Below are positions 17,837 through 27,520 of a stretch of DNA of 64,000 nt, one piece after another. Position numbers and translations under genes: made by a program. This DNA comes from Aliikangiella sp. G2MR2-5 (GTDB taxonomy: Bacteria > Pseudomonadota > Gammaproteobacteria > Enterobacterales > Kangiellaceae). The stretch spans positions 1,302,001 through 1,366,000 of the forward strand of contig NZ_JADPQF010000001.1 in NCBI RefSeq assembly GCF_015687155.1, written 5' to 3'. Each line of letters opens with the position of its first letter. Within the stretch, counting starts at the first letter, position 1. Under the pieces are notes generated by a model. It saw only the letters and a program-made list of their open reading frames with translations. It was not told the origin of the DNA and searched no databases.

Positions 17837-19687
17837 ATGACTAAATTATTTAAAAATCTGTGGTTCGGGCTCGATTTAACTCGAAAGATACTTCTGAACA
17901 TTATTTTCTTCATTCTATTTTTTTGGTTGATTGCGGTAATGCTCAGCTCGGGAGATAAATCAAGCGTCGACAAAGGAGTCGCTCTGGTACTAATGCCCAA
18001 AGGTTATATTGTCGAACAATTAACTTACCGTGATCCAGTAGAAGCTGCTATGCAAGAAGCTACCGGTAACGAAGAGCCACCAGAAACTCTTTTATACGAC
18101 ATGATTGATGCGATTAAGAATGCAAAAGAAGACGATAGAATCACTGCACTTGTTATCTATCCGAAGTACATGTGGGGAGCTGGAGTAACCAAGCTACAGG
18201 ATTTATCAGATGCAATTTCGGACTTTAAAGAAAGTGGAAAAAAGGTCATTGCCTATGATGATAATTTTTCTCAGTCTCAGTATTACCTGGCTTCGACAGC
18301 AGATGAAGTTTACATGGGTCCTCAAGGCGGTGTATTCCTGACTGGTTTTGCTCGGGTAGGAACCTATTTTAAGTCTTTCCTCGACCTGATAGGTGTTAAT
18401 ATGCATGTTTTCAAAGTAGGAACTTATAAGTCTGCTGTTGAACCATTTATTCGCGACAATATGTCGGAAGAAGCAAAGGAGGCAAATCGCGCATGGTTAG
18501 GAGATTTGTGGGACGACTTTACACAAGATATTGCTAATAACCGCTCGCTTCAGGCAGACGACATAAGTGCGTATATCAGCAACTATAAAGATGAGCTGGT
18601 AAATTATCAGGGTGATTCTGCAAAAATGGCTGTGGAAAAAGGCCTTGTTAATCAATTGATGACTCGCATAGAGTTCAGGGATTACATGATAAAGCTGGTT
18701 GGACAGGACGAAAAACATAAAAGCTACAAACAAATGACTCATCAGGCCTATCTTAAAGCAATCAGAGGCCCATTCCCTTATGTTAACCCAAATACCTCAA
18801 AGGTAGCGGTTGTTACTGCTAAAGGAACTATCGTAGATGGCGCACAAAAGGAAGGCAGTATCGGTGGTGATACTGTTTCCAAGTTGATTCGAAAAGCTCG
18901 CCAAAATGAAAAAGTTAAAGCTATCGTATTGCGAGTTGATAGTGGTGGTGGAAGCGCATTTGCTTCAGAAATCATACGAGAAGAATTACTCCAGGCAAAA
19001 GCGCAAGGGATCAAGGTAGTTGTTTCTATGGGAGATGTAGCTGCATCAGGCGGTTACTGGATTTCCGCGAACGCTGATGAAATCTGGGCACGTCCATCAA
19101 CAATTACAGGCTCAATTGGTATTTTCGGAATGTTTCCGACCTTCGAAAAGCCAATGAATAAATACGGTATCTTTAGAGACGGCATAGGAACAACTAAATT
19201 TGCTAACCCTGTTGATACCGGACAGCCTCTAAAAGATGAGGTAGCTCAAATTATTCAAACAAGCATCGAATCAGGCTATGAAAAATTTCTGACAATTGTG
19301 GGTGAAGGCCGCGGTATGACAAGAGATGAAGTCGATAAGATCGCCCAGGGACGAGTTTGGTCCGGTAAACAAGCTCATGCATTAGGGCTTGTAGACAAGC
19401 TCGGCTCATTGGACCAGGCGGTAGAATCAGCAGCCAAACTGGCAGGTCTGGAAAAATATGATCGACTCGAAGTTAAGCGCGAATTAACCGAACAAGAGAA
19501 GTTCATGCAACAGCTATTTGGTCAAGCTGATATGGAAAATAAACTTCGTGAGTTTGTTGGAGCTGAAAGTAAGCAACAAACAATGAAATCAGAGTTAATG
19601 AAACAGTTAAAAGATACTTTTGCAGAGCTGGATAAGTGGAACGATCCAAATAATGCTTATGCAACCTGTTTCTGTTCGATACAGTAG
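17837..19687 (+). CDS. sppA: Signal peptide peptidase SppA, long (67K) type
   Basis: Membrane-anchored serine protease that degrades cleaved signal peptides. It has 616 residues with two tandem ClpP/crotonase-like halves. A single membrane helix covers about residues 20-36. The catalytic lysine is K198 in the N-terminal half (TYKSAVEPF) and the nucleophile is S404 in the C-terminal half (AASGGYW), the Lys/Ser dyad split across repeats as in E. coli. In Pseudomonas a peptidase gene sits in the same backbone near rluC and maf, so this is likely the conserved copy. A strong terminator follows. Confidence 0.94.
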   Translation: MTKLFKNLWFGLDLTRKILLNIIFFILFFWLIAVMLSSGDKSSVDKGVALVLMPKGYIVEQLTYRDPVEAAMQEATGNEEPPETLLYDMIDAIKNAKEDDRITALVIYPKYMWGAGVTKLQDLSDAISDFKESGKKVIAYDDNFSQSQYYLASTADEVYMGPQGGVFLTGFARVGTYFKSFLDLIGVNMHVFKVGTYKSAVEPFIRDNMSEEAKEANRAWLGDLWDDFTQDIANNRSLQADDISAYISNYKDELVNYQGDSAKMAVEKGLVNQLMTRIEFRDYMIKLVGQDEKHKSYKQMTHQAYLKAIRGPFPYVNPNTSKVAVVTAKGTIVDGAQKEGSIGGDTVSKLIRKARQNEKVKAIVLRVDSGGGSAFASEIIREELLQAKAQGIKVVVSMGDVAASGGYWISANADEIWARPSTITGSIGIFGMFPTFEKPMNKYGIFRDGIGTTKFANPVDTGQPLKDEVAQIIQTSIESGYEKFLTIVGEGRGMTRDEVDKIAQGRVWSGKQAHALGLVDKLGSLDQAVESAAKLAGLEKYDRLEVKRELTEQEKFMQQLFGQADMENKLREFVGAESKQQTMKSELMKQLKDTFAELDKWNDPNNAYATCFCSIQ

Positions 19688-19712
19688 TTTTTGAATTAAA
19701 CAGACTGAAAGC

Positions 19713-19742
19713 AAAAGCGGTGAGTTTTCACCGCTTTTTTAT
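19713..19742 (+). terminator. Rho-independent terminator after sppA
   Basis: The stem AAAGCGGTGA pairs with TCACCGCTTT around a short T-rich loop and is followed by a T-run. It begins 26 nt after the sppA stop and isolates sppA from ansA. Confidence 0.88.
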
Positions 19743-19827
19743 TCTTTGTTTTCCCACTTCAGATCGATTATTCTTTGTCGTCACTCGTCATTAACCGACA
19801 CTTTAAATTTAATCAAGAAATCTCAGC

Positions 19828-20844
19828 ATGAATGATAAGAAAGTCTATGTTGCCTATACAGGCGGAACTATAGGTATGAAGCCAAGTGAAAAGGGTTTCA
19901 TTCCCGAGTATGGTTACTTTTCTGATCAAATTTCCCGTTTACCTGAGTTTATGTCGCCAGACATGCCTCAGATCGAAATGCATGAATATGAGACATTAAT
20001 TGACTCTTCTAATATAACTCCTGAGCACTGGTACCAGATTTCTCAAGATATCGAATCAAGATTTGATGAATTTGACGGTTTTGTTGTGTTACACGGAACC
20101 GACACCATGGCATACACTGCTTCGGCATTATCTTTTATGCTGGAGGATTTATCCAAACCAGTTATCGTTACTGGTTCCCAGATACCCTGGTCACAGATGC
20201 GGACAGATGCTCGGGACAATCTGATAACCTCTTTAATGTTAGCGGGAAATTACGATATCCCCGAGGTAGGACTCTATTTCCATAATAGACTCTACCGTGG
20301 GAACCGCTCGCGAAAGCTCGATGCAAGTGGCTTTCACGCCTTTCAGTCTCCGAATTTCCCGGCACTTGCAGAGGTTGGAACTAGAATACAGATAAAAGAG
20401 CACCTGTTACTTAAAGAGCCTGCCAAACCTTTAAAAATCCAAAGGATCGCTCCACCAAAGGTAGTTATATTATCGCTATTTCCCGGTTTTGATGCTGACA
20501 TGCTAGAAAAGGTTCTGGATACCGATATTCAGGGCTTGGTGCTTATGACCTATGGTATGGGCAACGCACCATCTGACGACAAAAACTTTCTTTCAGTACT
20601 TAGAAAGGCTTCAGATAATGGTGTTGTAGTTATCAATTGTACCCAGTGCTACAAAGGAACGGTCGATATGTGCGGATATGAAACAGGCCACGCTTTACTG
20701 GATGCTGGCGTCGTATGTGGTTATGACATGACTCCCGAAGCAACTTTAACAAAACTTAGCTACCTGTTGAGCAGCGAATTAACCTTGGAAGAAGTTAAAC
20801 AAAAAATGCAGCTAAATTTGCGTGGAGAGTTAACTCGGTCCTAG
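19828..20844 (+). CDS. ansA: Type I (cytoplasmic) L-asparaginase
   Basis: Hydrolyses L-asparagine to aspartate and ammonia. It has 338 residues with no signal peptide, indicating the cytoplasmic type I enzyme. The two threonine motifs are YTGGTIGM (T14) and HGTDTM (T91, D92), matching E. coli AnsA numbering. The gene stands alone: sppA upstream is closed by a terminator and a GNAT gene converges from the right. It is not linked by position to other nitrogen genes. Confidence 0.94.
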   Translation: MNDKKVYVAYTGGTIGMKPSEKGFIPEYGYFSDQISRLPEFMSPDMPQIEMHEYETLIDSSNITPEHWYQISQDIESRFDEFDGFVVLHGTDTMAYTASALSFMLEDLSKPVIVTGSQIPWSQMRTDARDNLITSLMLAGNYDIPEVGLYFHNRLYRGNRSRKLDASGFHAFQSPNFPALAEVGTRIQIKEHLLLKEPAKPLKIQRIAPPKVVILSLFPGFDADMLEKVLDTDIQGLVLMTYGMGNAPSDDKNFLSVLRKASDNGVVVINCTQCYKGTVDMCGYETGHALLDAGVVCGYDMTPEATLTKLSYLLSSELTLEEVKQKMQLNLRGELTRS

Positions 20845-20845
20845 C

Positions 20846-20890
20846 CTCTATTGTCATCGAGCATGGAGGCTCTCATCCTATTTTTTATTA
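20846..20890 (+). terminator. Weak hairpin after ansA
   Basis: GCCTCTAT and ATGGAGGC form an eight-pair stem including one G-T pair with an 11-nt loop, followed nine or more bases later by TTTTTT. The T-run is offset from the stem, so this is only a possible terminator. Confidence 0.35.
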
Positions 20891-20966
20891 CTAACTCAGC
20901 CCTATATAAAACGAAATCGTATATAGCGTTATCTCGTGTTACGCCAAGTAATTTTTTTTACAAGCA

Positions 20967-21431
20967 TTACAAGCAAAGCGCTAACCTCAACATATCATGA
21001 TGTTGCATTCCATTTTCAAATATGGGAGCTGCGTAGTTTCGCGTAAAAAAGTTCTTATCAACACTTTCAATTCGAAAACCAAGACGCTGGTAAAATGTAA
21101 GCTGATAACCAAATGTACCTGTTCCTAACACAAGCTTTGAAACCGGCCTTCGCTTAAATTCGTCGATAACAAAGGTTAAAAGAATTGTACCAATTCCCAA
21201 ACCTTGGTAGTCAGGTGTAACAACAAGATTATAGATTTCAATTTCGTCAGCGCTATTGAAATTAGTTACGCACGCTGCAACAATTTGACCGTGAGTGAAA
21301 GCGCCAAAACAAATAGCGTTTTTCAGATATTTGCGAATTTTATCTTCACAAGGATCTGCGATAGCCAATAGAGATAGAGGCAATGAATTTCCGTCAACCT
21401 CTTTGATTTCCGGTATTACTAGATCTTCCAT
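20967..21431 (-). CDS. GNAT-family N-acetyltransferase
   Basis: A 154-residue protein with the GNAT core. The acetyl-CoA loop is VTPDYQGLGIGTILL (Q/RxxGxG/A motif), followed by a second block ending FYQRLGFRIESVDKNFF, as in single-domain GNATs. Its substrate cannot be told from sequence. Its ATG overlaps the recR stop by one base, so the two are translationally coupled. That arrangement is not a standard one, so it gives no functional hint beyond co-expression with ybaB-recR. Confidence 0.85.
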   Translation of the reverse strand: MEDLVIPEIKEVDGNSLPLSLLAIADPCEDKIRKYLKNAICFGAFTHGQIVAACVTNFNSADEIEIYNLVVTPDYQGLGIGTILLTFVIDEFKRRPVSKLVLGTGTFGYQLTFYQRLGFRIESVDKNFFTRNYAAPIFENGMQHHDMLRLALCL

Positions 21432-22021
21432 TAAATACGTTGACGGTTGGCCAAAGACAATGAAAGTGTTGAACCATCAAGGTAGCCTAACTCACCACCG
21501 ATAGGCACTCCTTGCGCCAAACGTGATACATTGATTGACGGATCGAGCAGAGAACGGATGTAATGCGCAGTGGCTTCACCTTCGACGGTAGCAGAGGTTG
21601 CGATTATGACTTCTTCACAAGATTCCTGCTCAACAAGCTGTTTTAACTTAGGCAAGCCAATTTCATCTGGTCCTATTCCGTCAAGTGGAGAAAGATTTCC
21701 CATTAATACAAAATACCGACCTGAATAAGTCGCTGTTGATTCAATCGCCACAACATCTGATGGAGACTCAACAACACACAACAAAGCCGGATCACGTTTT
21801 TCATTAGCACAAATACTACATAGCTCTGCTTCCGTGTAATCTCTGCATTTGGAACAGTTTCCTATATCTGTCATTGCCTGGGATAGTATCTCAGACAGAG
21901 CTATCGCGCCCGATCGATTATGCTCAAGCAAATAGTAAGCCATGCGCTGTGCAGACTTCTTTCCAACGCTCGGCAAACATTGCAGGCGCTCTATTAATTG
22001 ATTAAGTAATGTATTCGACAA
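21431..22021 (-). CDS. recR: Recombination mediator RecR
   Basis: Acts with RecO and RecF to load RecA on SSB-coated gaps. It has 196 residues. The helix-hairpin-helix near the N-terminus (LQCLPSVGKKSAQRMA), the four-cysteine zinc finger (CSKCRDY, then CSIC) and the Toprim domain (LCVVESPSDVVAIE) are in the normal order. It forms the conserved dnaX-ybaB-recR run with 16 nt to ybaB. Confidence 0.96.
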   Translation of the reverse strand: MSNTLLNQLIERLQCLPSVGKKSAQRMAYYLLEHNRSGAIALSEILSQAMTDIGNCSKCRDYTEAELCSICANEKRDPALLCVVESPSDVVAIESTATYSGRYFVLMGNLSPLDGIGPDEIGLPKLKQLVEQESCEEVIIATSATVEGEATAHYIRSLLDPSINVSRLAQGVPIGGELGYLDGSTLSLSLANRQRI

Positions 22022-22037
22022 GGGAATTAACTAACCA

Positions 22038-22358
22038 TTAAAACGGCATTTTAAAGCCTGGAGGGATTGGAAGTCCTGAAGTGACAGAAGACATTTTCTC
22101 CTGTGTTTCACTTTCAACTTTTCTAACTGCATCATTAATTGCTGCAGCGATAAGATCTTCCAGGATTTCTTTGTCATCATTTAGAAGTTCATCGGCAATT
22201 TCAACACGTCTAACATCGTGCCTGCCAGTCATAGTAACGGAAACCATTCCGGCTCCTGACTGTCCAGTAACCTCAAGTTTGGCTACTTCTTCCTGTGCCT
22301 TTTGCATTTTTTCCTGCATTTCCTGGGCTTGTTTCATCAAGCCGCCTAAACCTTTCAT
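22038..22358 (-). CDS. ybaB: YbaB/EbfC nucleoid-associated protein
   Basis: A 106-residue DNA-binding dimeric protein of the YbaB/EbfC family. The N-terminal glutamine- and methionine-rich helix ([18 protein letters not shown]), the [18 protein letters not shown] strand region and a [12 protein letters not shown] tail are diagnostic. It lies between dnaX and recR as in most bacteria and is probably expressed with both. Confidence 0.95.
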   Translation of the reverse strand: MKGLGGLMKQAQEMQEKMQKAQEEVAKLEVTGQSGAGMVSVTMTGRHDVRRVEIADELLNDDKEILEDLIAAAINDAVRKVESETQEKMSSVTSGLPIPPGFKMPF

Positions 22359-22432
22359 ACTTACCTCTATTCTTACAACTGATCTTCTATTTCAATTTAA
22401 CGATAAATGGACAATTAAATTCATTTGGCGTC

Positions 22433-24457
22433 TTAAAAAGGCGCCTTAAACTCAATCGACTCACGAATAATCTTTGCACCGAGTTGTTCGAGCAATAAGC
22501 TCACCTGCGGATGTAACGCTAACTTTTCTTCAGCTTTGTCTATCGCTTCTTCTAACAGCCTAACTTGTCTTTCCTTTGGCGTTTCAATTCCATTTAAAAT
22601 TTCATCATCATCTTTAATTGCTACAAATTCAATTGAAAGACCTGTTGCAGAAAAATAACTTTTAATCTGCTCAAGAATCATTTCTTTCGCTGAGCTGGTT
22701 AATAATGGTTCGACTTTTTCTAAAATTTTGATCGTAATTTTGTTATTTTCAGTTTCGGCGACTGAGTTTAAAAGTATCTGTTTGCCATTACCTTCAATAG
22801 CCAGGGCGTTAACTACTTGATACCATGACTCGCGGTTAACGTCCTGCAATTCAATCGGATCATACTCTTCCCTAATTGGCGATATGTTTTCTTGCCGCTT
22901 TTGGCTTTTATTCTCATGCGAGGCAGTAGACACTGGATTAACAATTGGCTCTTGTATCGACTGCATTATGGCTTTTACTTTTTGTTCGCCAAGCTTGTCG
23001 CTCAGTTCAGCATCGTATTCTTCCAACACACTTGCATCGTCTGCATTCTCATTTCCGACTTCATCAGACAGGACTCCGCTTTCGGTAACCTTATTGTCAA
23101 CAACGACACGCAAGCTTGCTTTTTTTTCCTCAATATTTTCCTGACTAACGTCTAGCTGAACAAATTCTTCAGCTTCAGCCTGCTGTTTAAGTGCAAACTG
23201 CTGATTGCTGTATGAGCCCGGCTCTAGATATAAAGATGTATCTGTATTGTCTTTCTCTGTATTTTTGTCAACTTTAGTCGCCTTGGCATTACTAGTCACA
23301 TCAGAAGTAGTGCTTGTTCCAGCATTTAACGACTCAATTGGCTCTCTATTGGTTTTTTTTTTAGATGGTAATTGTCTCTTTGGTGATTGACCATCTGGTT
23401 TAAAGGCCATAATTCTCAACATGGCCATTTCGAACCCTTGCCTTTGGGTTGGTGCAAATGGCATGTCTTTTCTTGCATGAAGGGATAACTGATAAAACAA
23501 TTGCAAATCAGCTGGAGATACTAATTCTGCCATCTCTTCTACTTGACTATCATTTGAAGAGCCTACAGCCTGACACACTGCAATTTGGTGTAACAGTGTT
23601 AACCAGTCAGACATAAGCTCATCAAAATCCGGTGAGAACTCAGCTATTTCATTGATCGAGTGGATTAAATTTATCGGCTCTTCAGAGATCACTGCCTTCA
23701 AAAGCTTAACCGCATAAGATCTGTCTATGGTACCCAACATATCAAGTACCTGTGCATGTGAAATATTTCCACCACAAAAAGCTATCGCCTGATCCATCAA
23801 ACTCAATGCATCACGCATGCTACCATCAGCACCTTTTGCAATAGTAACAAGGGCCCCCTCTTCAAACTCGATGTTTTCCGCCCGTAGAATATTGGACAGA
23901 TGATTGATAATTTCAACTGCGTCCATACGTCTTAAATGAAACTGTAAACAGCGAGACAATACTGTTACTGGTAGCTTCTGCGGGTCAGTTGTCGCCAATA
24001 GAAAGATTACATGTGGTGGAGGCTCTTCTAAAGTTTTGAGCAGCGCATTAAAACTATGCCCGCTAAGCATATGGACTTCATCAATCAAATAAACTTTATA
24101 ACGACCACGGGTTGGACGATATTGAACATTGTCAAGAAGCTCTCTAGTGTCTTCTACTTTCGTTTTTGAGGCCGCATCAATTTCCATCAGATCGACAAAA
24201 TTTCCCTGAGCGATCTCAATGCATGACCCACACTGACCGCATGGCTCAGCGGTAATTCCTTTTTCACAATTTAAGCTCTTGGCTAAAATTCGAGCTATTG
24301 TTGTTTTACCTACGCCACGAGTACCAGTAAATAGATAAGCATGATGCAAACGTTGGCTTTGCAAAGCATTGCTCAAAGCTTGAGCCGTCTGCTTTTGACC
24401 AACTAATTCGTTAAAATTACCGGGACGCCATTTGCGCGCAAGAACCTGATAACTCAT
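22433..24457 (-). CDS. dnaX: DNA polymerase III tau subunit (with probable gamma form)
   Basis: The clamp-loader ATPase, 674 residues for the full tau form. The P-loop GTRGVGKT is at 45-52, the zinc-binding cysteines are C64, C73, C76 and C79, and DEVHMLSG (Walker B) follows. Domain III ends near residue 360. A low-complexity linker at about 365-530 leads to the C-terminal polymerase/helicase-binding region. At codons 366-368 there is a run of ten A residues. A shift into the -1 frame there gives two more codons and a stop, making a 370-residue gamma-like protein. It heads the dnaX-ybaB-recR operon. Confidence 0.96.
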   Translation of the reverse strand: MSYQVLARKWRPGNFNELVGQKQTAQALSNALQSQRLHHAYLFTGTRGVGKTTIARILAKSLNCEKGITAEPCGQCGSCIEIAQGNFVDLMEIDAASKTKVEDTRELLDNVQYRPTRGRYKVYLIDEVHMLSGHSFNALLKTLEEPPPHVIFLLATTDPQKLPVTVLSRCLQFHLRRMDAVEIINHLSNILRAENIEFEEGALVTIAKGADGSMRDALSLMDQAIAFCGGNISHAQVLDMLGTIDRSYAVKLLKAVISEEPINLIHSINEIAEFSPDFDELMSDWLTLLHQIAVCQAVGSSNDSQVEEMAELVSPADLQLFYQLSLHARKDMPFAPTQRQGFEMAMLRIMAFKPDGQSPKRQLPSKKKTNREPIESLNAGTSTTSDVTSNAKATKVDKNTEKDNTDTSLYLEPGSYSNQQFALKQQAEAEEFVQLDVSQENIEEKKASLRVVVDNKVTESGVLSDEVGNENADDASVLEEYDAELSDKLGEQKVKAIMQSIQEPIVNPVSTASHENKSQKRQENISPIREEYDPIELQDVNRESWYQVVNALAIEGNGKQILLNSVAETENNKITIKILEKVEPLLTSSAKEMILEQIKSYFSATGLSIEFVAIKDDDEILNGIETPKERQVRLLEEAIDKAEEKLALHPQVSLLLEQLGAKIIRESIEFKAPF
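23353..23362 (-). promoter_or_regulatory. A10 slippage / frameshift site in dnaX
   Basis: Ten consecutive A residues on the coding strand encode K366-K368 and the first base of T369. Moving to the -1 frame gives AAC CAA TAG, so translation would stop after N-Q at residue 370, right after clamp-loader domain III. E. coli makes gamma by -1 ribosomal shifting at A AAA AAG, and Thermus makes it by transcriptional slippage on an A9 run. I see no strong Shine-Dalgarno or hairpin beside it, so polymerase slippage seems the likelier route. Confidence 0.65.
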
Positions 24458-24597
24458 TCACTGCCTCTAAGCTGTTGATTATTGAATATCATTATAATGC
24501 AACAAGCATTCGAGTCACAGGGTAAAATGCAGGATATTTAGAGCATCAAATATCGCCCTAGTAAAAAACGAAATTCAACGAGGGGTTGTTAAAATGG

Positions 24598-24709
<112 letters not shown>

Positions 24710-24747
24710 TTGTGTCATCTGGTTAACCAGAAAAAACTGCATTGATC

Positions 24748-24837
24748 TGGCGGTGAGAGAGGGATTCGAACCCTCGATAGGTGTTAACCTATACACGCTT
24801 TCCAGGCGTGCTCCTTCAACCACTCGGACACCTCACC
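24748..24837 (-). tRNA. tRNA-Ser (anticodon GGA)
   Basis: A 90-nt class II tRNA including an encoded CCA. The 5' acceptor strand GGTGAGG pairs with the 3' TCTCACC. The anticodon loop contains GGA (CCTGGAAAGCG), and a long variable arm (TATAGGTTAACACCTA) and T-arm GGTTCGAATCC follow. It reads UCC/UCU codons. It lies upstream of ffs on the same strand. Confidence 0.97.
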
Positions 24838-24921
24838 TAGGAAATTGTTAATTTACTAACCAATTTCACAAAATTCTTGAGGATAATCTGATAAATATTC
24901 CTCTTGAATTGAGGCGCGTAG

Positions 24922-24948
24922 ATTATACAAATTCGAATTAAATGGCAA
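24922..24948 (-). promoter_or_regulatory. Promoter of tRNA-Ser / ffs
   Basis: On the minus strand TTGCCA (24943-24948) and a perfect TATAAT (24922-24927) are spaced by 15 nt, followed by a GC-rich discriminator (CTACGCGCC) typical of stable-RNA promoters under ppGpp control. It lies about 85 nt upstream of the tRNA 5' end. The short spacer is a weakness. Confidence 0.6.
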
Positions 24949-25068
24949 TGCTTTATAAAAGATTAATTTCAGTCTATGATAACTCAATGGCTTTAGATCA
25001 AGTCCAACTCACGATTTAGTCGTAAAATCATTCACTTAATGTTTACGATAAAACCAAAAAGGTAACCG

Positions 25069-26205
25069 ATGGATATCAAATTATTACTTCGTTTGATGGC
25101 GGAAAAAAATGCTTCCGATCTGTTTTTTAGCACAGGCGCTCCTCCTCATATGAAAATTGAAGGCGTTTCTACACCAATGGGACAAGGCGCAATGCCTCCC
25201 GGCGCTATTAAAGATATTGCTTACGGGCTTATGGACGAGAAGCAAATAGAAGAATTCGAAGAAGAGTGGGAGCAAAATTTTGCTATATCTGTAGGCGACA
25301 TAGGCCGTTTCAGGGTAAATGTATTTCTTCAACGGGGTGAAGTCGGTATGGTGATGCGCCATATTAAGTCGGATATTTCGAGTATTGAAGAACTCAAGCT
25401 TCCCAAACAAACTGCAAAACTGGTTATGGAAAGAGCTGGACTTGTTTTGGTTTGCGGACCAACGGGCAGTGGGAAATCAACTACACTAGCAGCAATGATT
25501 GATTACCGCAATCGCAAGGATACTAGTCATATCCTGACAATTGAAGACCCTATTGAGTTTCTCCATGAACACAAACTCTCAATTATTGACCAACGTGAAA
25601 TCGGTGTAGATACAAAAAGTTTCCACAACGCTCTGAAAAATGCAATGCGCGAAGCTCCAGATGTCATACTAATTGGTGAGATAAGAGACAGAGAAGCTAT
25701 GCAATATGCGATCAGCTATGCACAAACGGGTCACCTTTGTCTGGCCACACTTCATGGGAATAATGCCAAACAAGTGCTTGAAAGAATCCGTAACATGATA
25801 CCTTCAGAACAAAGGCCTTCAGTTATGAAAGAGCTTTCCAGTGTTTTAAAAGGTATTGTGTCGCAAAGGTTGGTTATGAGCCAGCAAGGAAAACGAGTTG
25901 CAGCGCTAGAAATAATGCTTAAAGCTCCTGATATTCAGGAAATTATTCAAAAAGGTAATCTCGAAGAACTTAAAAAGGCGATTGAGAAACATCAGATGGA
26001 TGGCATGATGTCATTTGATCAATCTCTTTTCAGGCTATATAAAGCTGGAACTATTACCCGAGAGGATGCGCTTCGATTTGCTGAATCGAGAACCGATTTG
26101 AACCTTCAAATGCGATTATCCGAAAGCGGACAAAAAACCGCCAGTATGGATATGCCGGGCGAAAAGAAAAAGCCAAGTGGCCCAAACTTTTCTACTAAGC
26201 TTTAA
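25069..26205 (+). CDS. pilU: Type IV pilus retraction ATPase PilU
   Basis: Hexameric secretion-type ATPase that assists PilT in pilus retraction, 378 residues. The N-terminal PAS-like half (LLLRLMAEKNASDLFF) precedes Walker A GPTGSGKS at 130-137, the Asp box (TIEDPIEFLHEH), Walker B and the His box (TGHLCLATLHGNNA). The PilT-specific AIRNLIRE block is absent and the C-terminal DGMMSFDQSLF block is that of PilU. pilT is not adjacent in this window. The gene is monocistronic, followed by a strong bidirectional terminator. Confidence 0.9.
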   Translation: MDIKLLLRLMAEKNASDLFFSTGAPPHMKIEGVSTPMGQGAMPPGAIKDIAYGLMDEKQIEEFEEEWEQNFAISVGDIGRFRVNVFLQRGEVGMVMRHIKSDISSIEELKLPKQTAKLVMERAGLVLVCGPTGSGKSTTLAAMIDYRNRKDTSHILTIEDPIEFLHEHKLSIIDQREIGVDTKSFHNALKNAMREAPDVILIGEIRDREAMQYAISYAQTGHLCLATLHGNNAKQVLERIRNMIPSEQRPSVMKELSSVLKGIVSQRLVMSQQGKRVAALEIMLKAPDIQEIIQKGNLEELKKAIEKHQMDGMMSFDQSLFRLYKAGTITREDALRFAESRTDLNLQMRLSESGQKTASMDMPGEKKKPSGPNFSTKL

Positions 26206-26220
26206 CTCTTTAAAATTAAA

Positions 26221-26250
26221 AAAAGGGGGTTATCTATTCCCCCTTTTTTG
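26221..26250. terminator. Bidirectional terminator between pilU and nadA
   Basis: AAAAGGGGG pairs with CCCCCTTTT around a 9-nt loop, with T-runs on both strands. It serves pilU from the left and nadA from the right. Confidence 0.92.
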
Positions 26251-26285
26251 CTATTTCTGCATAATGCTAAATATTAATCGGAAAG

Positions 26286-27302
26286 TTATTTCTTGAAATT
26301 CACCATTCTTTCCAAAGGTTTCAACGCTCGTTGAATTAAGTTCTGTTCAACAAATATTTCATTATTCTGCTGTTCGAACACTTCTGATAAATTGATTAGC
26401 TCATTCATTTTCATCCAGGGACAATGAGCACAGCTTTTACAAGTCGCACCCTCACCTGCTGTTGGAGCTATGATTAATTCTTTATCAGGCGCCGCCTGTT
26501 GCATTTTGTGGAATATGCCCTTGTCTGTAGCGACTATGATCTGTTCTTCCGGCAAGGTTTGTGCGGCTTTAATGAGTTGTGAAGTTGAGCCGACATGATC
26601 TGCGAGCGCTATCACGGATTCTGGAGACTCTGGATGAACTAGTACTGCCGCATCAGGATACAAAGCTTTGGTTTTCTCCAATGCAATATGTTTGAATTCA
26701 TCGTGAACTATACAGTGGCCTTTCCACAGGACCATATCCGCTCCAGTTTTTTGCTGAATATACCTTCCTAAATGACGATCAGGCCCCCATAGAATTTGTT
26801 CTCCCTTTGCGGATAGATACTCAATCACGTCAACTGCAATACTCGAAGTTATTACCCAGTCTGCTAATGCTTTGACTTTAGCAGACGTATTCGCATATAC
26901 GACAACAGTCCTTTCAGGGTGCTGTTGGATAAACTTCTCAAACTCCTCCGCGGGACAGCCCAGATCCAATGAACACGTAGCTTCAAGTGTTGGCATAATA
27001 ACCCGCTTTTCAGGACTCAACATTTTAGAAGTTTCACCCATAAATTTTACCCCGGCAACAACCAGAGTATCAGCAGGATGAGTTGCGCCAAACTTGGCCA
27101 TTTCAAGTGAATCGCCAACAAAACCACCAGTTTCTTCTGCTAGCCGTTGAATCTCGGGGTCAGTGTAATAATGAGCGATTAAAACCGCATTGTTAGATTT
27201 TAGCTTCTGCTTACATATCTCCCGCAAACGCTCTGACTCGTCGCTGGATAGTACTTTTGGGGGTCTGGGGAAAGGGAAATCAACAGTTTGTGGGTTAAAC
27301 AT
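26286..27302 (-). CDS. nadA: Quinolinate synthase
   Basis: Condenses iminoaspartate with dihydroxyacetone phosphate to quinolinate for NAD synthesis. It uses a 4Fe-4S cluster. The three cluster-type cysteines lie in [19 protein letters not shown] and [13 protein letters not shown] place the start at the ATG at 27300-27302 ([11 protein letters not shown]). The frame can be extended upstream only to a TTG, and a TATAAT at 27334-27339 on this strand suggests transcription begins near 27327, giving a normal short leader. The product is 338 residues. It is bounded by terminators on both sides, hence monocistronic. Confidence 0.94.
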   Translation of the reverse strand: MFNPQTVDFPFPRPPKVLSSDESERLREICKQKLKSNNAVLIAHYYTDPEIQRLAEETGGFVGDSLEMAKFGATHPADTLVVAGVKFMGETSKMLSPEKRVIMPTLEATCSLDLGCPAEEFEKFIQQHPERTVVVYANTSAKVKALADWVITSSIAVDVIEYLSAKGEQILWGPDRHLGRYIQQKTGADMVLWKGHCIVHDEFKHIALEKTKALYPDAAVLVHPESPESVIALADHVGSTSQLIKAAQTLPEEQIIVATDKGIFHKMQQAAPDKELIIAPTAGEGATCKSCAHCPWMKMNELINLSEVFEQQNNEIFVEQNLIQRALKPLERMVNFKK

Positions 27303-27392
27303 AATACTTGATGAATGCAAAATCGTTGCGGTGATTATATCAAATACATTGGGCAAAAGGGCAATAGCTTTTGATGCTTTATGATCTTATTT

Positions 27393-27422
27393 AAAAAGAT
27401 AAGCCTCCAATAGGAGGCTTTA
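27393..27422 (-). terminator. Terminator of rmf
   Basis: On the minus strand AAGCCTCC pairs with GGAGGCTT around TATT, then TCTTTTT follows. It lies about 100 nt beyond the rmf stop, after two further GC-rich hairpins. Confidence 0.85.
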
Positions 27423-27520
27423 GGGGAGATTCTAGCGGTGGGCCACCGCCGGGAAGCTTGAGTGGGCTTCCCCTTACATTCAACTACACGGATTTTGGAC
27501 AAACTTTCAAAAATTGCTGC

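Noticed and set aside
27395-27480. Possible 6S RNA, tmRNA or RNase P RNA because of several stable hairpins
   Set aside because: None of the conserved motifs of these RNAs is present. The hairpins belong to the 3' untranslated region and terminator of rmf.
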